Assembly (NCBI GenBank): GCA_025462885.1
Contig: JAOAPN010000004.1
Location: 310,001-374,000, forward strand
Reading direction: 5' to 3'
Source of the DNA: Acidobacteriaceae bacterium
Lineage (GTDB): Bacteria > Acidobacteriota > Terriglobia > Terriglobales > Acidobacteriaceae
Length of the DNA stretch: 64,000 nt
A model generated the notes under the pieces. It was not told where the DNA came from. It saw only the letters and a list, made by a program, of their open reading frames with translations, and made no database searches. The stretch's first letter is position 1. Each line of letters begins with the position of its first letter. This document shows positions 54,760 through 63,206 of the stretch, one piece after another. The position numbers and the translations under genes are program-made.

Positions 54760-54933
54760 GTGAACCGTGTATACGCCCCACGCGGGCAGGGACCGTGCAA
54801 ATTCGCCGTTACTTCCAGTTGTCGTAGGCAGCCGCTCGCCGGAGGGGTTTCGCAGTACTGCACCTGATCGGCATTTTGACGAAATGGGGTAGGGAGCATC
54901 TGCTCCATGAGACCAACGCGCAAGAGTTGCCGA

Positions 54934-55704
54934 GGACTACCCGCCACACAGACTGCAAATCCATTTAGGAACCAACCTGGCACCCCACAAGAGAGCCTAA
55001 AGAAAGCTCGATGCACGCTCGTGGGCAGAGGTTTGGTGGACAGAGGACGCGGGTGCGATAAGGGTGCAATAAAGGTTCCCAAGGGTTCCTCAGGACGCTT
55101 AAGGAGCCATCCGTTGCGCGTGATTCCAATCAGTTACGGGTTTCAGGTTTCCTGCCCGGACAGTCGAAGGCAGAAGAGTTTTCGACGCTGGTGCATGAGA
55201 CCGCGGATTACCAATGAATCAGGCCATTAACAGACCGAGAGCAAATTGGGCCTAGACTTATCTGCATGGATGTCGATCGTCTTCGTCAGGGTAACGGATT
55301 TCCTCGTTGGGTTCCGAATGCTGGCATTTAGCAGTTTTCCGATAATGGCGGGCGGGGCCTGGCTTATTGTTCGCAAACAGCCAAAGATGTTCCAACTCTG
55401 GGCCTTAGCCTCAACCAAAGAGCTATTATGACCCGCGTGAACACTGAGCAATCCAACAGTACGCCATGGTTCGCGAAGGCTGGAGCCGCGTGCAGCATCG
55501 GTCCGATCGCGCGCTTTGTCGGGCCTCATATCTAGGGAGGCCCATGACCTACATGCTGAGCGGAAGCATTTCATAGTCGTACCCACCGGGGGCTTCAGTC
55601 AGCCGATCAAACTGATTAATCAGTTGGTTTATCGACGGAGCGGTACACGCAGTTTCCTGCGAGGGCCTTCCATGTAAGCGACGGCCCTCCAGAATCCTCT
55701 GCTT
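54934..55704. other. Non-coding stretch between the damaged receptor and the phospholipase
   Basis: No credible gene was found; short open frames on both strands lack motifs. AACTGATTAATCAGTT (55610-55625) is a perfect 16-bp palindrome of operator-like size. The missing 5' end of the receptor may once have occupied the left part. Confidence 0.45.
55661..55689 (-). terminator. Hairpin after the phospholipase gene
   Basis: GAGGGCC (55661-55667) and GGCCCTC (55683-55689) form a 7-bp stem just past the stop codon at 55705. A second small hairpin, CGCAG-TTTC-CTGCG (55648-55661), follows on the minus strand. A probable terminator, without a strong T tract. Confidence 0.5.
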
Positions 55705-57168
55705 TTAGATGCGCTTACGTGTACCTTTCTCCTGCCTGGGCTGATGCTGCACAGAGCCCGGCAATTCGGCGGCTGGAAGATTGTTGACCGCATACCTCGC
55801 CAAGTGCAGTTCCCCCGTGGTGTCAGGCAACATAGGTGGCCTCGTCGTCGGATGATTGAAGCGGAACGCCGAGGTGAGGTCGCCGAAGGTCTGTCGTCTC
55901 CAGGCGCTGATATTAGGCTCTCGGACGCCGGTGAACTTCTCCAGGAATTGAAGCACGGAGGTGTGGTCGAATGGTTCGCTGCACGTCCATCCGCCAGCAG
56001 TCCACGGCGAGATGAGGATACAAGGAACACGAAAGCCCGCACCGATGGGTACACCCCGGATGAACTCCCGGGGTGTACCGGGCGGAGGCACCGGAGGCGG
56101 TACATGATCGAAGATTCCGTCATTCTCATCGTAGTTGAGGATGAATGCCGTCTTCGCCCAAACTTCCGGATTGGTGGCGATCGCATCGAGTTTGCTGGCA
56201 ATAAAGGCAGCCCCATCGGCTGGTGCGTAGTCGGGGTGCTCCGATTCGAGCGCAGTAGGGAAGAGCCATGAAACCGCGGGCAACTTATCGTGGATTGCGT
56301 CGTATTCGAATTGCCCTGGCGACGGCACCACCATTCCCTTCAGATACAGCGGCGAACTCTTTGGCGCATGAATGAAGTTTCTGAAACTCAAGAGACGGTT
56401 ATAGATATGGCCTTCCTGATGCGAGTAAGCCTTCCATGAGATACCTGCTTCTTCCAATCGCTCCGCGTACGTCTTCCAGGTAAAACCTTCTTCTGGCCAG
56501 TTGTTGTGCGTCATCGGTCCACCGCACTGACCGTCAGGGTCAACCGTCCCCGTCATCCAATACATCCGGTTTGGCCCGGTGGGACCCATCATGGAGCAGT
56601 GATAGGCATCGCATACTGTAAAGGCATCTGCCAGGGCGAAGTGAAAGGGGATATCGTCCCGCTTGTAGTAGCTCATCGTGTACGGACCGTTCTCCCGGTC
56701 GGCTTTGCGATGGGCCGAAACCCAGCTATCCATCCGTCCGCCATTCCACGCCTCGTGTTGGACGGCCCAGCCATGATTCGTCGAAGGAATCTTCTGAGCG
56801 CTGCTTGCACGTGTATCCAGGTGAAACGGCAATAGGTAGCCGTTCGGATTTTGTGCATCCGGCTGATGAAAGACAGACTTGCCGTTAGGCAACGTCAATG
56901 CATGGGGATCATCGAATCCTCGAACGCCCGCCAAAGTTCCGAAGTAATGATCGAAGGAGCGGTTTTCCTGCATGAGCATCACAACGTGCTTAACGTCACG
57001 TATGGAACTGCGTCGCGGTGCACCTTGTGCCAGCATGCGCTGTACGTTCGGGGGCATAAGTGTCTCTGCGGCCGCAACTGCTGCAACTCCCGCAACGCTC
57101 TTCAAGAGGCGACGGCGAGTGAAGTTTGTCAAAGGGGCAGAGGAGACAAGGGGAGCTTCAATCTTCAT
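55705..57168 (-). CDS. Tat-exported phosphoesterase (phospholipase C / acid phosphatase AcpA family)
   Basis: 487 residues. A Tat signal near residues 17-40 (FTRRRLLKSVAGVAAVAAAE) precedes a PF04185 phosphoesterase domain: IRDVKHVVMLMQENRSFDHY, FGTLAGVRGFDDP, FHFALADAFTVCDAYHCSMM, GPTGPNRMYWMTG, AFILNYDENDGIFDHVPPPV, SPWTAGGWTCSEPFDHTSVL. GPTGPNR is the segment carrying the nucleophile in the family (Ser in AcpA, Thr in many PLCs; family knowledge). The metal-binding ENRSFDHYF and DENDGxFDH motifs are intact. The two C-terminal DUF756 domains of PlcH-type enzymes are absent, so a short PLC/acid phosphatase is likely. Substrate phosphomonoester versus phospholipid is undecided. Divergent from the regulator at 57503. 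Confidence 0.88.
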   Translation of the reverse strand: MKIEAPLVSSAPLTNFTRRRLLKSVAGVAAVAAAETLMPPNVQRMLAQGAPRRSSIRDVKHVVMLMQENRSFDHYFGTLAGVRGFDDPHALTLPNGKSVFHQPDAQNPNGYLLPFHLDTRASSAQKIPSTNHGWAVQHEAWNGGRMDSWVSAHRKADRENGPYTMSYYKRDDIPFHFALADAFTVCDAYHCSMMGPTGPNRMYWMTGTVDPDGQCGGPMTHNNWPEEGFTWKTYAERLEEAGISWKAYSHQEGHIYNRLLSFRNFIHAPKSSPLYLKGMVVPSPGQFEYDAIHDKLPAVSWLFPTALESEHPDYAPADGAAFIASKLDAIATNPEVWAKTAFILNYDENDGIFDHVPPPVPPPGTPREFIRGVPIGAGFRVPCILISPWTAGGWTCSEPFDHTSVLQFLEKFTGVREPNISAWRRQTFGDLTSAFRFNHPTTRPPMLPDTTGELHLARYAVNNLPAAELPGSVQHQPRQEKGTRKRI

Positions 57169-57502
57169 AACGAGGACTCCAGGTTAGGAAAGCGCTGTTC
57201 GGATGAAACACATGTTCGAGAGCACCGCTCTTATGGGTTCATTCAGGTTGTCGGCATTGAACTGACATCGCCATCTGTTGTCCTGCTAGTCCGAGTATCG
57301 GAGGAAAGCCGTTCGGGGGGTAGGGGTTATCCTCGTGGCAAGCTAGTGGTTACGTTGTAACGGAACGATCTCCTTTGATATCAATCCAACCTGCTCGTTC
57401 CATACCGCTTCCGAACACGGGTGCACGCGTTCCTCGCCGAAGCCAATTTACAGAGCCTTCATCAAGACGCCCTACACTCCTTAAAGAGAATCAAAATTCA
57501 AA
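57169..57502. other. Divergent promoter region, phospholipase / membrane regulator
   Basis: 334 bp between two divergent starts. It contains GTTACGTTGTAAC (57349-57361), a perfect interrupted palindrome (GTTAC-GTT-GTAAC) that could be an operator. No clear -35/-10 pair was fixed. Confidence 0.4.
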
Positions 57503-58960
57503 ATGCAAATTCTGGAGCCATCCCCCAAGATCGCCGCATGGTTAGTGCGATCTCCTCGCGAAGGCGGAATCGACATTCATCCGTATGCTGCGGATCACAG
57601 ATGGCAGCTTGCTCGTCGCATCGCCGAAAGTGGCAGTCTCGGACGTTCACGTCTTCTTTCGGAGTTTCTGCTCTATGTTGTCGATCGACATATCCGCAAT
57701 CGTATCGACGAAATCACCGAGCAGCAGATCGGCATTTTGGTTTTTGGCAGAGCCGAAGGCTATGACTCGAACGACGACAATATCGTTCGAAGCTATGCAC
57801 GGAACCTGCGCAAGCGGCTTAATGAGTACTACGCGACGGAAGGCAAAGACGAATCTATGCGGCTCGAAATTCCTCGCGGAGGATATGCGCCGACCTTCTC
57901 TACGCGAATAATGGGACCTGGAAGCCCAAATGATCGAAGCCAAAATCAACCTCCTGTCCTGGAAAGCAACGGGGTGGAGGAGTACCAGCTTTCATCCCTG
58001 ACTCTCGATCCTCAGGCAACCCAGATACCATTGCTTCAGCCTGCAGACACATTCGCGGCTGTCGGCACGATCCGGCGATCAGCACTTTCCGAGACGTGTC
58101 GCAGGCACAAAGCCCTTCTTACGCTCTGTATCGGCGTCGTCATTGGAGTGATTTGCTCTGTTCTGCTCCCCGTCAAATATCTGAAGCGTGCCACTGCATC
58201 CTCGGCTGAGGCTGCATCGACGAATCTCTGGGCGCAGCTCTTCAGTAACGAACGCGATACCTTCATCGTGCCGTCAGACGATGGACTCATCATTATGCAA
58301 GGACTGACACAGCGCCCGGTGCCGCTTGCCAGTTACGTCAACGGAACCTATCGGACGAATCTCAGGACGGATGGCGTTCCTGGCGCACCCGAGATTCTTA
58401 AACTGGGCGGCCGACGCTACACCAGCGTCGTCGACCTGAATTTCGTCGCACACCTCGCGCAGTTGGATGAGGTCGTGCCCGGACGCATGATGATCCGATA
58501 TGCACGTGACTTGCGGATGGACGATCTTCGGACTGGAAACGCCGTCTTAATCGGCTCCAATGAAGCCAATCCATGGATTGAACTCTTTCAAGCCCGCATG
58601 AACTTTCGTTTCAGCGTCCACCCCGGCTCTGATCAATCGGGGATAGTCAACTCGCACCAACGTGCTGGGGAGAACGCTCTATACGGTGCTTCTGGGCAGG
58701 ATCATACGTATGGTCTCATCGCTTTCGTTCCGAACCTTACATCGACGGGGCATGTCTTAGTTGTCGGTGGCTTGAATACGGCTGGCACGGAAGCAGCCAC
58801 TACGTTCCTGCTCACTCCGTCTTTGATGATGCCGGCCCTCGAGCGTGCAAAGGGAGTTCATGGCGTTCTTCAGCCGTTTGAACTGTTGATCGGTGCAGGG
58901 AATGTCGCGGCAAACGCGTCCAGTCCTCAGCTCATTCTTGAACGGATAGGCATTCCGTAG
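57503..58960 (+). CDS. ToxR-like membrane-anchored regulator (acidobacterial winged-helix type)
   Basis: 485 residues. Residues about 35-130 form a compact DNA-binding-like domain: LARRIAESGSLGRSRLLSEF, LLYVVDRHIRNRIDEITEQQ, IGILVFGRAEGYDSNDDNIV, RSYARNLRKRLNEYYATEGK, RLEIPRGGYAPTF. This segment is frequent in Acidobacteria, often ahead of a membrane helix or TPR domain. A linker and one membrane helix (about 204-223, ALLTLCIGVVIGVICSVLLP) lead to a roughly 250-residue periplasmic part (DTFIVPSDDGLIIMQGLTQR, RMMIRYARDLRMDDLRTGNA, VLIGSNEANPWIELFQARMN, FVPNLTSTGHVLVVGGLNTA). The layout suggests a one-component receptor that senses outside and binds DNA inside. The ribosome site is weak. Neighbouring phospholipase and receptor genes are possible targets. 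Confidence 0.7.
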   Translation: MQILEPSPKIAAWLVRSPREGGIDIHPYAADHRWQLARRIAESGSLGRSRLLSEFLLYVVDRHIRNRIDEITEQQIGILVFGRAEGYDSNDDNIVRSYARNLRKRLNEYYATEGKDESMRLEIPRGGYAPTFSTRIMGPGSPNDRSQNQPPVLESNGVEEYQLSSLTLDPQATQIPLLQPADTFAAVGTIRRSALSETCRRHKALLTLCIGVVIGVICSVLLPVKYLKRATASSAEAASTNLWAQLFSNERDTFIVPSDDGLIIMQGLTQRPVPLASYVNGTYRTNLRTDGVPGAPEILKLGGRRYTSVVDLNFVAHLAQLDEVVPGRMMIRYARDLRMDDLRTGNAVLIGSNEANPWIELFQARMNFRFSVHPGSDQSGIVNSHQRAGENALYGASGQDHTYGLIAFVPNLTSTGHVLVVGGLNTAGTEAATTFLLTPSLMMPALERAKGVHGVLQPFELLIGAGNVAANASSPQLILERIGIP

Positions 58961-59560
58961 ATTTTCCGGGTGGGTCCAGGGATCTCGTACGAATGTAGGC
59001 TGGAAGCGCTCTTGAGTTTGGACGCTTGTATCGAATCGGAAACTGCACCTGATTGTTCATGCAAGATGAAGCCGGTCTCCCGCAGTTCCGTTCTCGATCC
59101 AGTCCACTTGAGAATGCCTGAATAAGTATGTGTCTGTCGCTTGCTGCGTCGCACTGAGACGCTACGTGAACTCAGGACGTGTCACCGCACGGCACGCCTC
59201 CCTCTCGCTACGTCCCTGTTCCTTCCACGGGGAACACCGCACAGCAGTCGCTCAGGCCCGGCAGAGTCCTTCACACCACTTATCCGCGCTTCGGGCGTGT
59301 CATGTGGATGATTTTAAGGAAGCTTAGATGAACGTCCAGTGAATCGGCTCCACAGACCGTCAGCACACCCGTGTATGGAGGCGAATCCGGTGCCGGACAA
59401 GCAATGCAGTATGAGCGTAAAGCTTCGTCACATTGTGTGAAGAGGACTACACACCTCGAATACACCTACCGCTCCGTTGGTCGCTGTCCAATACTTGGGG
59501 CAATCGCAAGTTTGTCAGCATATCGACGACATCGATCGATCGAGAATGCGAAGGAGCATC
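58961..59560. other. 600-bp leader region before the receptor at 59561
   Basis: No gene recognised on either strand. It must contain the promoter of the downstream receptor. Several short frames exist without ribosome sites or motifs. Confidence 0.4.
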
Positions 59561-62500
59561 ATGCACCGGTTACTTATGGAGATGAAATATCCAACGATGG
59601 ATAAGGGCATGCCCACTAAAAGCGGGTCTTCCTTGTACCTTGCCAATTCTGCCGGATTATTCGGCAAGAACCCCGTGCAACGAGCGCAGCGTATCTTTTT
59701 CCTTCTGCTCTGGTTGATGCTCGCTCCGGCACTGCTGCAGGCGCAATCCGACCTTTCAGGCATCTCGGGAACAGTGACCGATTCTTCAGGGGCTGTGGTT
59801 TCAAAGGCAAACGTTACTGTCACCGACGAAGCCACCGGCAGCATTCACCGAGCTGTGACCAATGGATCCGGCTACTACACCTTCCTGAGCCTTTCTCCGG
59901 GCAAGTACACCATCATGGTGGAGGCGAGTTCGTTTGCCACTCTCACCAGCACAGGAAACAACCTCGATCCTTCCGTGGCCACAACCGCAAACCTGCGGCT
60001 CAATCGCGGTTCGGTGACGGACGCGATCCAGGTGACGGCTGAGGAGACGGCGATCCAAACGGACAGCACGACACTCGGCCGCGTAATTACCAAGGAGCAG
60101 GCTGAGAACCTGCCGCTCAGTGGACGGAACCCAATCACCCTTGCGCTTCTGAAAGCGGGCGTCACCAGCACCTCCGGTAACGTATCGAACTTTCAGTTCA
60201 GCACTGGACTGGGCGGGCTGAACATTAATGGCGCCCGCGAACGTGACAACCTGCTTACGTACGACGGAGCGGTGGCGGTCCGCGTCCGCGCCAGCGGCGA
60301 CTCGACCGGGGTGCCGGACCTGGACGCCGTACAGGAGGTCCAGGTGCTTGCCGCCAACTATCCCGCCGAGTATGGACGTTCCACCGGAGGCCAGGTCCGG
60401 ATCATTACCAAAGCCGGCACCTCGCGGTTTCACGGCAGCCTCTATGAGTACCTGCAGAACCCGGTGCTGAATGCGAATACTTGGGTGCGCAATCACAGCA
60501 CGAACAATTCCAATCCGAACTATCCCGCGGCTCTCAAGACGAACTTTGTTGCTCCATTTACCTTCAACCAGTTCGGTTTCAACGTGAACGGCCCACTCTA
60601 TGTGCCGCATATTCTGCCCAAGGGCAAGGTCTTCTTTCTTTACTCGGAGGCGTTCGTTCGCTATCCGGCAACGAACACCAACCCAGTAACCGTTCCGAAT
60701 TCAGCCTTTCGTACGGGAGACTTCAGCTCGGTCGCGGCGCACATCCGTGACCCTCTCTCCACGCTGCCCTGCGATCCGAAGACTGGCGGAGCCGGATGCT
60801 TCGCAGGGAACATCATCCCGAAGAGTCGTCTCAGCCCGAATGGAGTCGGATTGTTGACTGCGTTTCCGACTCCGACACCCGGGTTTCTCGTCGGGACGCA
60901 GAACCTTCTTCAGGTAGCCGCGCATCCTCAGACGCAGCAGATTGATACCGGCAACCTCGATATCATTCCGACCGATAAAGACTACATACGGTTTCGTTTG
61001 ATCCATTTCTTCTTTCATGAGGACAACCCCTTTTCGTCTGCCTACGACTTGGTTCCACGACTCTACGATCGTCCCAATCAGACCGGCTCACTCGATTGGG
61101 TTCATACCTTCAGCGCCAACACCATCAATGAGGTATTGATCACGGCTAGCCACGGCGCGGACCGGCTTTCGATCGACACGTCCTCGGGCCTGTATGACAA
61201 GACCAGGTACGGCATCAACTATCCGTTCCTGTTTCCCAACGGCAAGGATCTGCCTAATAAAATTCCGACCGTTCAGTTCGATAGCACGGCGATTACGACT
61301 CTGGACGGAAGCGCCTACCCCTCGCACTCTCAAGGGGCAACCCTGGATTTTGCCGATACCTTCACGCACATCATCGGCAACCACACGCTTCGCGCAGGCG
61401 CGCTCTTCGAGCGCATTATCTATAACGATGACGACCAGATCTCCGGACAGAACAGTGTTCCCGGGCAGACCAACAACCAGAACGGCAAATTCGAATTTTC
61501 CAGCGCCAATACCGCTGGTACCGGACTCGACACGGCCGATGCCGCTCTCGGTATCTTCCAGAGCTACGCTGAAGTAGGTGCTCGCGCGGAGACTCCCTTC
61601 CGTGCCAACCTGATCGACTTCTTTGCGCAGGACTCCTTCAAAGCTACGTCCAAGCTGCACCTGGATTATGGAGTTCGTTATTCCATCGTGCAGCCGTTCT
61701 ACAGCATCTGGAACAATATCGGTACATTCGATCCAGCCTTCTATAACCCGGCCAAAGCAGTGAAGGTGGATACCGCGTCCGGCAATCCGATCGCCGGCTC
61801 AGGTGACCCGCTCAACGGCACAGTGCTCTTTGGCAATGGATTCCCTGACAGTGCCAAGGCACACGTTCCAATCGCTGCCTCGGGTCAGTACAATTCGCTC
61901 TTCCATAACCTTCCACGCGGCTACATCGACGTCCACTACACAACGTTCCAGCCTCGGGTCGGACTTGCCTATGCGGTGGATCGCAAGATGGTGATTCGTG
62001 CGGGCTTTGGGCGGTACATCAGCCGACAGGGCGTATCGGATGGTGTATTCGAAGGCGGCGCACCTCCGCTTCAGTCTTATGCCGGTATCAGCGGCGGCAG
62101 CGTCGATAATCCGGGCGCAGGCGCGGCTGGTTCTTTCCCCACGATCTCGGGACGAGTCGACCGCAGCTCGCCGCCTCCTGAGGCGTATGTCTGGAACCTG
62201 ACCGCGGAGCGGGAACTTTGGTTCAACACAGTATTGGGCGTTTCGTATGTGGGCCGTCGCGGCTTGCACGGACAGTTCCAGTCCAATATCAACCAGCCCC
62301 AGGCAGGCACCCAGCAAGCGATTGGTAAGCAGAATATCAATGCGTATCGTCCTTATTTGGGCTACGGGCCGATCACTCTGGTCAATCAGGGAGACGGGTC
62401 TGCTTATCAGGGGCTGCAGATGGACCTTAACCGTCGCTTCCAGCACGGCTTCGGCTTCGGGGTGGCGTACACCTTCGCACACGCAACCGACTGCGGTTCG

Positions 62501-63109
62501 TTCCAGAAGAACTTCCTGCCCAATTTCTACGATCAGAAGTATCTCTGCGGCACCGCGGACTACGATATCCGTCACGCCGTGACCATCAACGCCCTTTATG
62601 AGGTTCCTTTCCACAGCCACAGCCGGTTGGCGAATGAAGCACTCGGAGGATGGCAGATCACGCAGATCTATAACTTCCAGACAGGCGTCCCGCTCTCCGT
62701 GGCCACCACAACGGACATCGCAGGCGTGGGTACGGGCGGCGGAGCGCAGTTCTACTCTGTCGCGGATGGCGCGCAACTCGGAGGCTCCGGATCGTTCTCG
62801 AATACCGGGGATAATAACTTATGGTTCAATAAAGCCGCATTTGTAGCCCCGGCTGCTGGGACATTTACAACGCAGCATACTCGCAATATTCTTCGCAATC
62901 CTGGCGTAGAAAACTTCAACGCAGGCCTGATGAAGCGTTTCCCTACCTTCGAAGGTCAATTCCTCACCTTCCGGTTCGAAGCCTTCAACTTTCCAAATCA
63001 TCCCAACTGGTCCGCCGCCGATGCTAACCCTACCAGCGCCACCTTCGGGAGGGTGACCAGCAAGGCAGGGCAGCGCTCGATGCAGGCCAGCCTTCGCTAC
63101 TCGTTCTAG
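59561..63109 (+). CDS. TonB-dependent receptor, Oar-like (phospholipase neighbourhood)
   Basis: 1182 residues from the ATG at 59561, after AAGGAG; an upstream in-frame start at 59477 lacks one. A long n-region precedes the signal core RIFFLLLWLMLAPALLQAQ near residue 60. The carboxypeptidase-regulatory-like domain (ISGTVTDSSGAVVSKANVTV, YTFLSLSPGKYTIMVEASSF), plug (NLPLSGRNPITLALLKAGVT, STGGQVRIITKAGTSRFHGS, LYEYLQNPVLNANTWVRNHS) and barrel ending RSMQASLRYSF are intact. It sits between a membrane regulator and a PI-PLC gene. A strong hairpin at 63123 follows. Cargo unknown; a phosphorus- or lipid-derived compound is a guess from its neighbours. Confidence 0.92.
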   Translation: MHRLLMEMKYPTMDKGMPTKSGSSLYLANSAGLFGKNPVQRAQRIFFLLLWLMLAPALLQAQSDLSGISGTVTDSSGAVVSKANVTVTDEATGSIHRAVTNGSGYYTFLSLSPGKYTIMVEASSFATLTSTGNNLDPSVATTANLRLNRGSVTDAIQVTAEETAIQTDSTTLGRVITKEQAENLPLSGRNPITLALLKAGVTSTSGNVSNFQFSTGLGGLNINGARERDNLLTYDGAVAVRVRASGDSTGVPDLDAVQEVQVLAANYPAEYGRSTGGQVRIITKAGTSRFHGSLYEYLQNPVLNANTWVRNHSTNNSNPNYPAALKTNFVAPFTFNQFGFNVNGPLYVPHILPKGKVFFLYSEAFVRYPATNTNPVTVPNSAFRTGDFSSVAAHIRDPLSTLPCDPKTGGAGCFAGNIIPKSRLSPNGVGLLTAFPTPTPGFLVGTQNLLQVAAHPQTQQIDTGNLDIIPTDKDYIRFRLIHFFFHEDNPFSSAYDLVPRLYDRPNQTGSLDWVHTFSANTINEVLITASHGADRLSIDTSSGLYDKTRYGINYPFLFPNGKDLPNKIPTVQFDSTAITTLDGSAYPSHSQGATLDFADTFTHIIGNHTLRAGALFERIIYNDDDQISGQNSVPGQTNNQNGKFEFSSANTAGTGLDTADAALGIFQSYAEVGARAETPFRANLIDFFAQDSFKATSKLHLDYGVRYSIVQPFYSIWNNIGTFDPAFYNPAKAVKVDTASGNPIAGSGDPLNGTVLFGNGFPDSAKAHVPIAASGQYNSLFHNLPRGYIDVHYTTFQPRVGLAYAVDRKMVIRAGFGRYISRQGVSDGVFEGGAPPLQSYAGISGGSVDNPGAGAAGSFPTISGRVDRSSPPPEAYVWNLTAERELWFNTVLGVSYVGRRGLHGQFQSNINQPQAGTQQAIGKQNINAYRPYLGYGPITLVNQGDGSAYQGLQMDLNRRFQHGFGFGVAYTFAHATDCGSFQKNFLPNFYDQKYLCGTADYDIRHAVTINALYEVPFHSHSRLANEALGGWQITQIYNFQTGVPLSVATTTDIAGVGTGGGAQFYSVADGAQLGGSGSFSNTGDNNLWFNKAAFVAPAAGTFTTQHTRNILRNPGVENFNAGLMKRFPTFEGQFLTFRFEAFNFPNHPNWSAADANPTSATFGRVTSKAGQRSMQASLRYSF

Positions 63110-63122
63110 CCAACGATCCTCA

Positions 63123-63156
63123 CTCCGCCGATGGAGCATGCGCTCTATCGGCGGAG
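63123..63156 (+). terminator. Strong hairpin after the receptor gene
   Basis: CTCCGCCGATGGAGC, loop ATGC, GCTCTATCGGCGGAG: a 15-bp stem with one G-U pair, 13 bp after the receptor stop. Only a CTTGATCC tail follows, so it may partly terminate or protect the 3' end while letting some transcript into the PI-PLC gene. Confidence 0.65.
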
Positions 63157-63206
63157 CTTGATCCTCTCTGCTTCTCCGAACAAATGAAACGAAGGATACC
63201 TGATCC

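Noticed and set aside
55227-55586. 119-codon minus-strand frame between the damaged receptor and the phospholipase
   Set aside because: No recognisable motif and no ribosome site; likely chance in a gene-free stretch.
61799-62776. 325-codon minus-strand open frame inside the last receptor
   Set aside because: Antisense shadow of a conserved barrel; composition typical of shadow frames.
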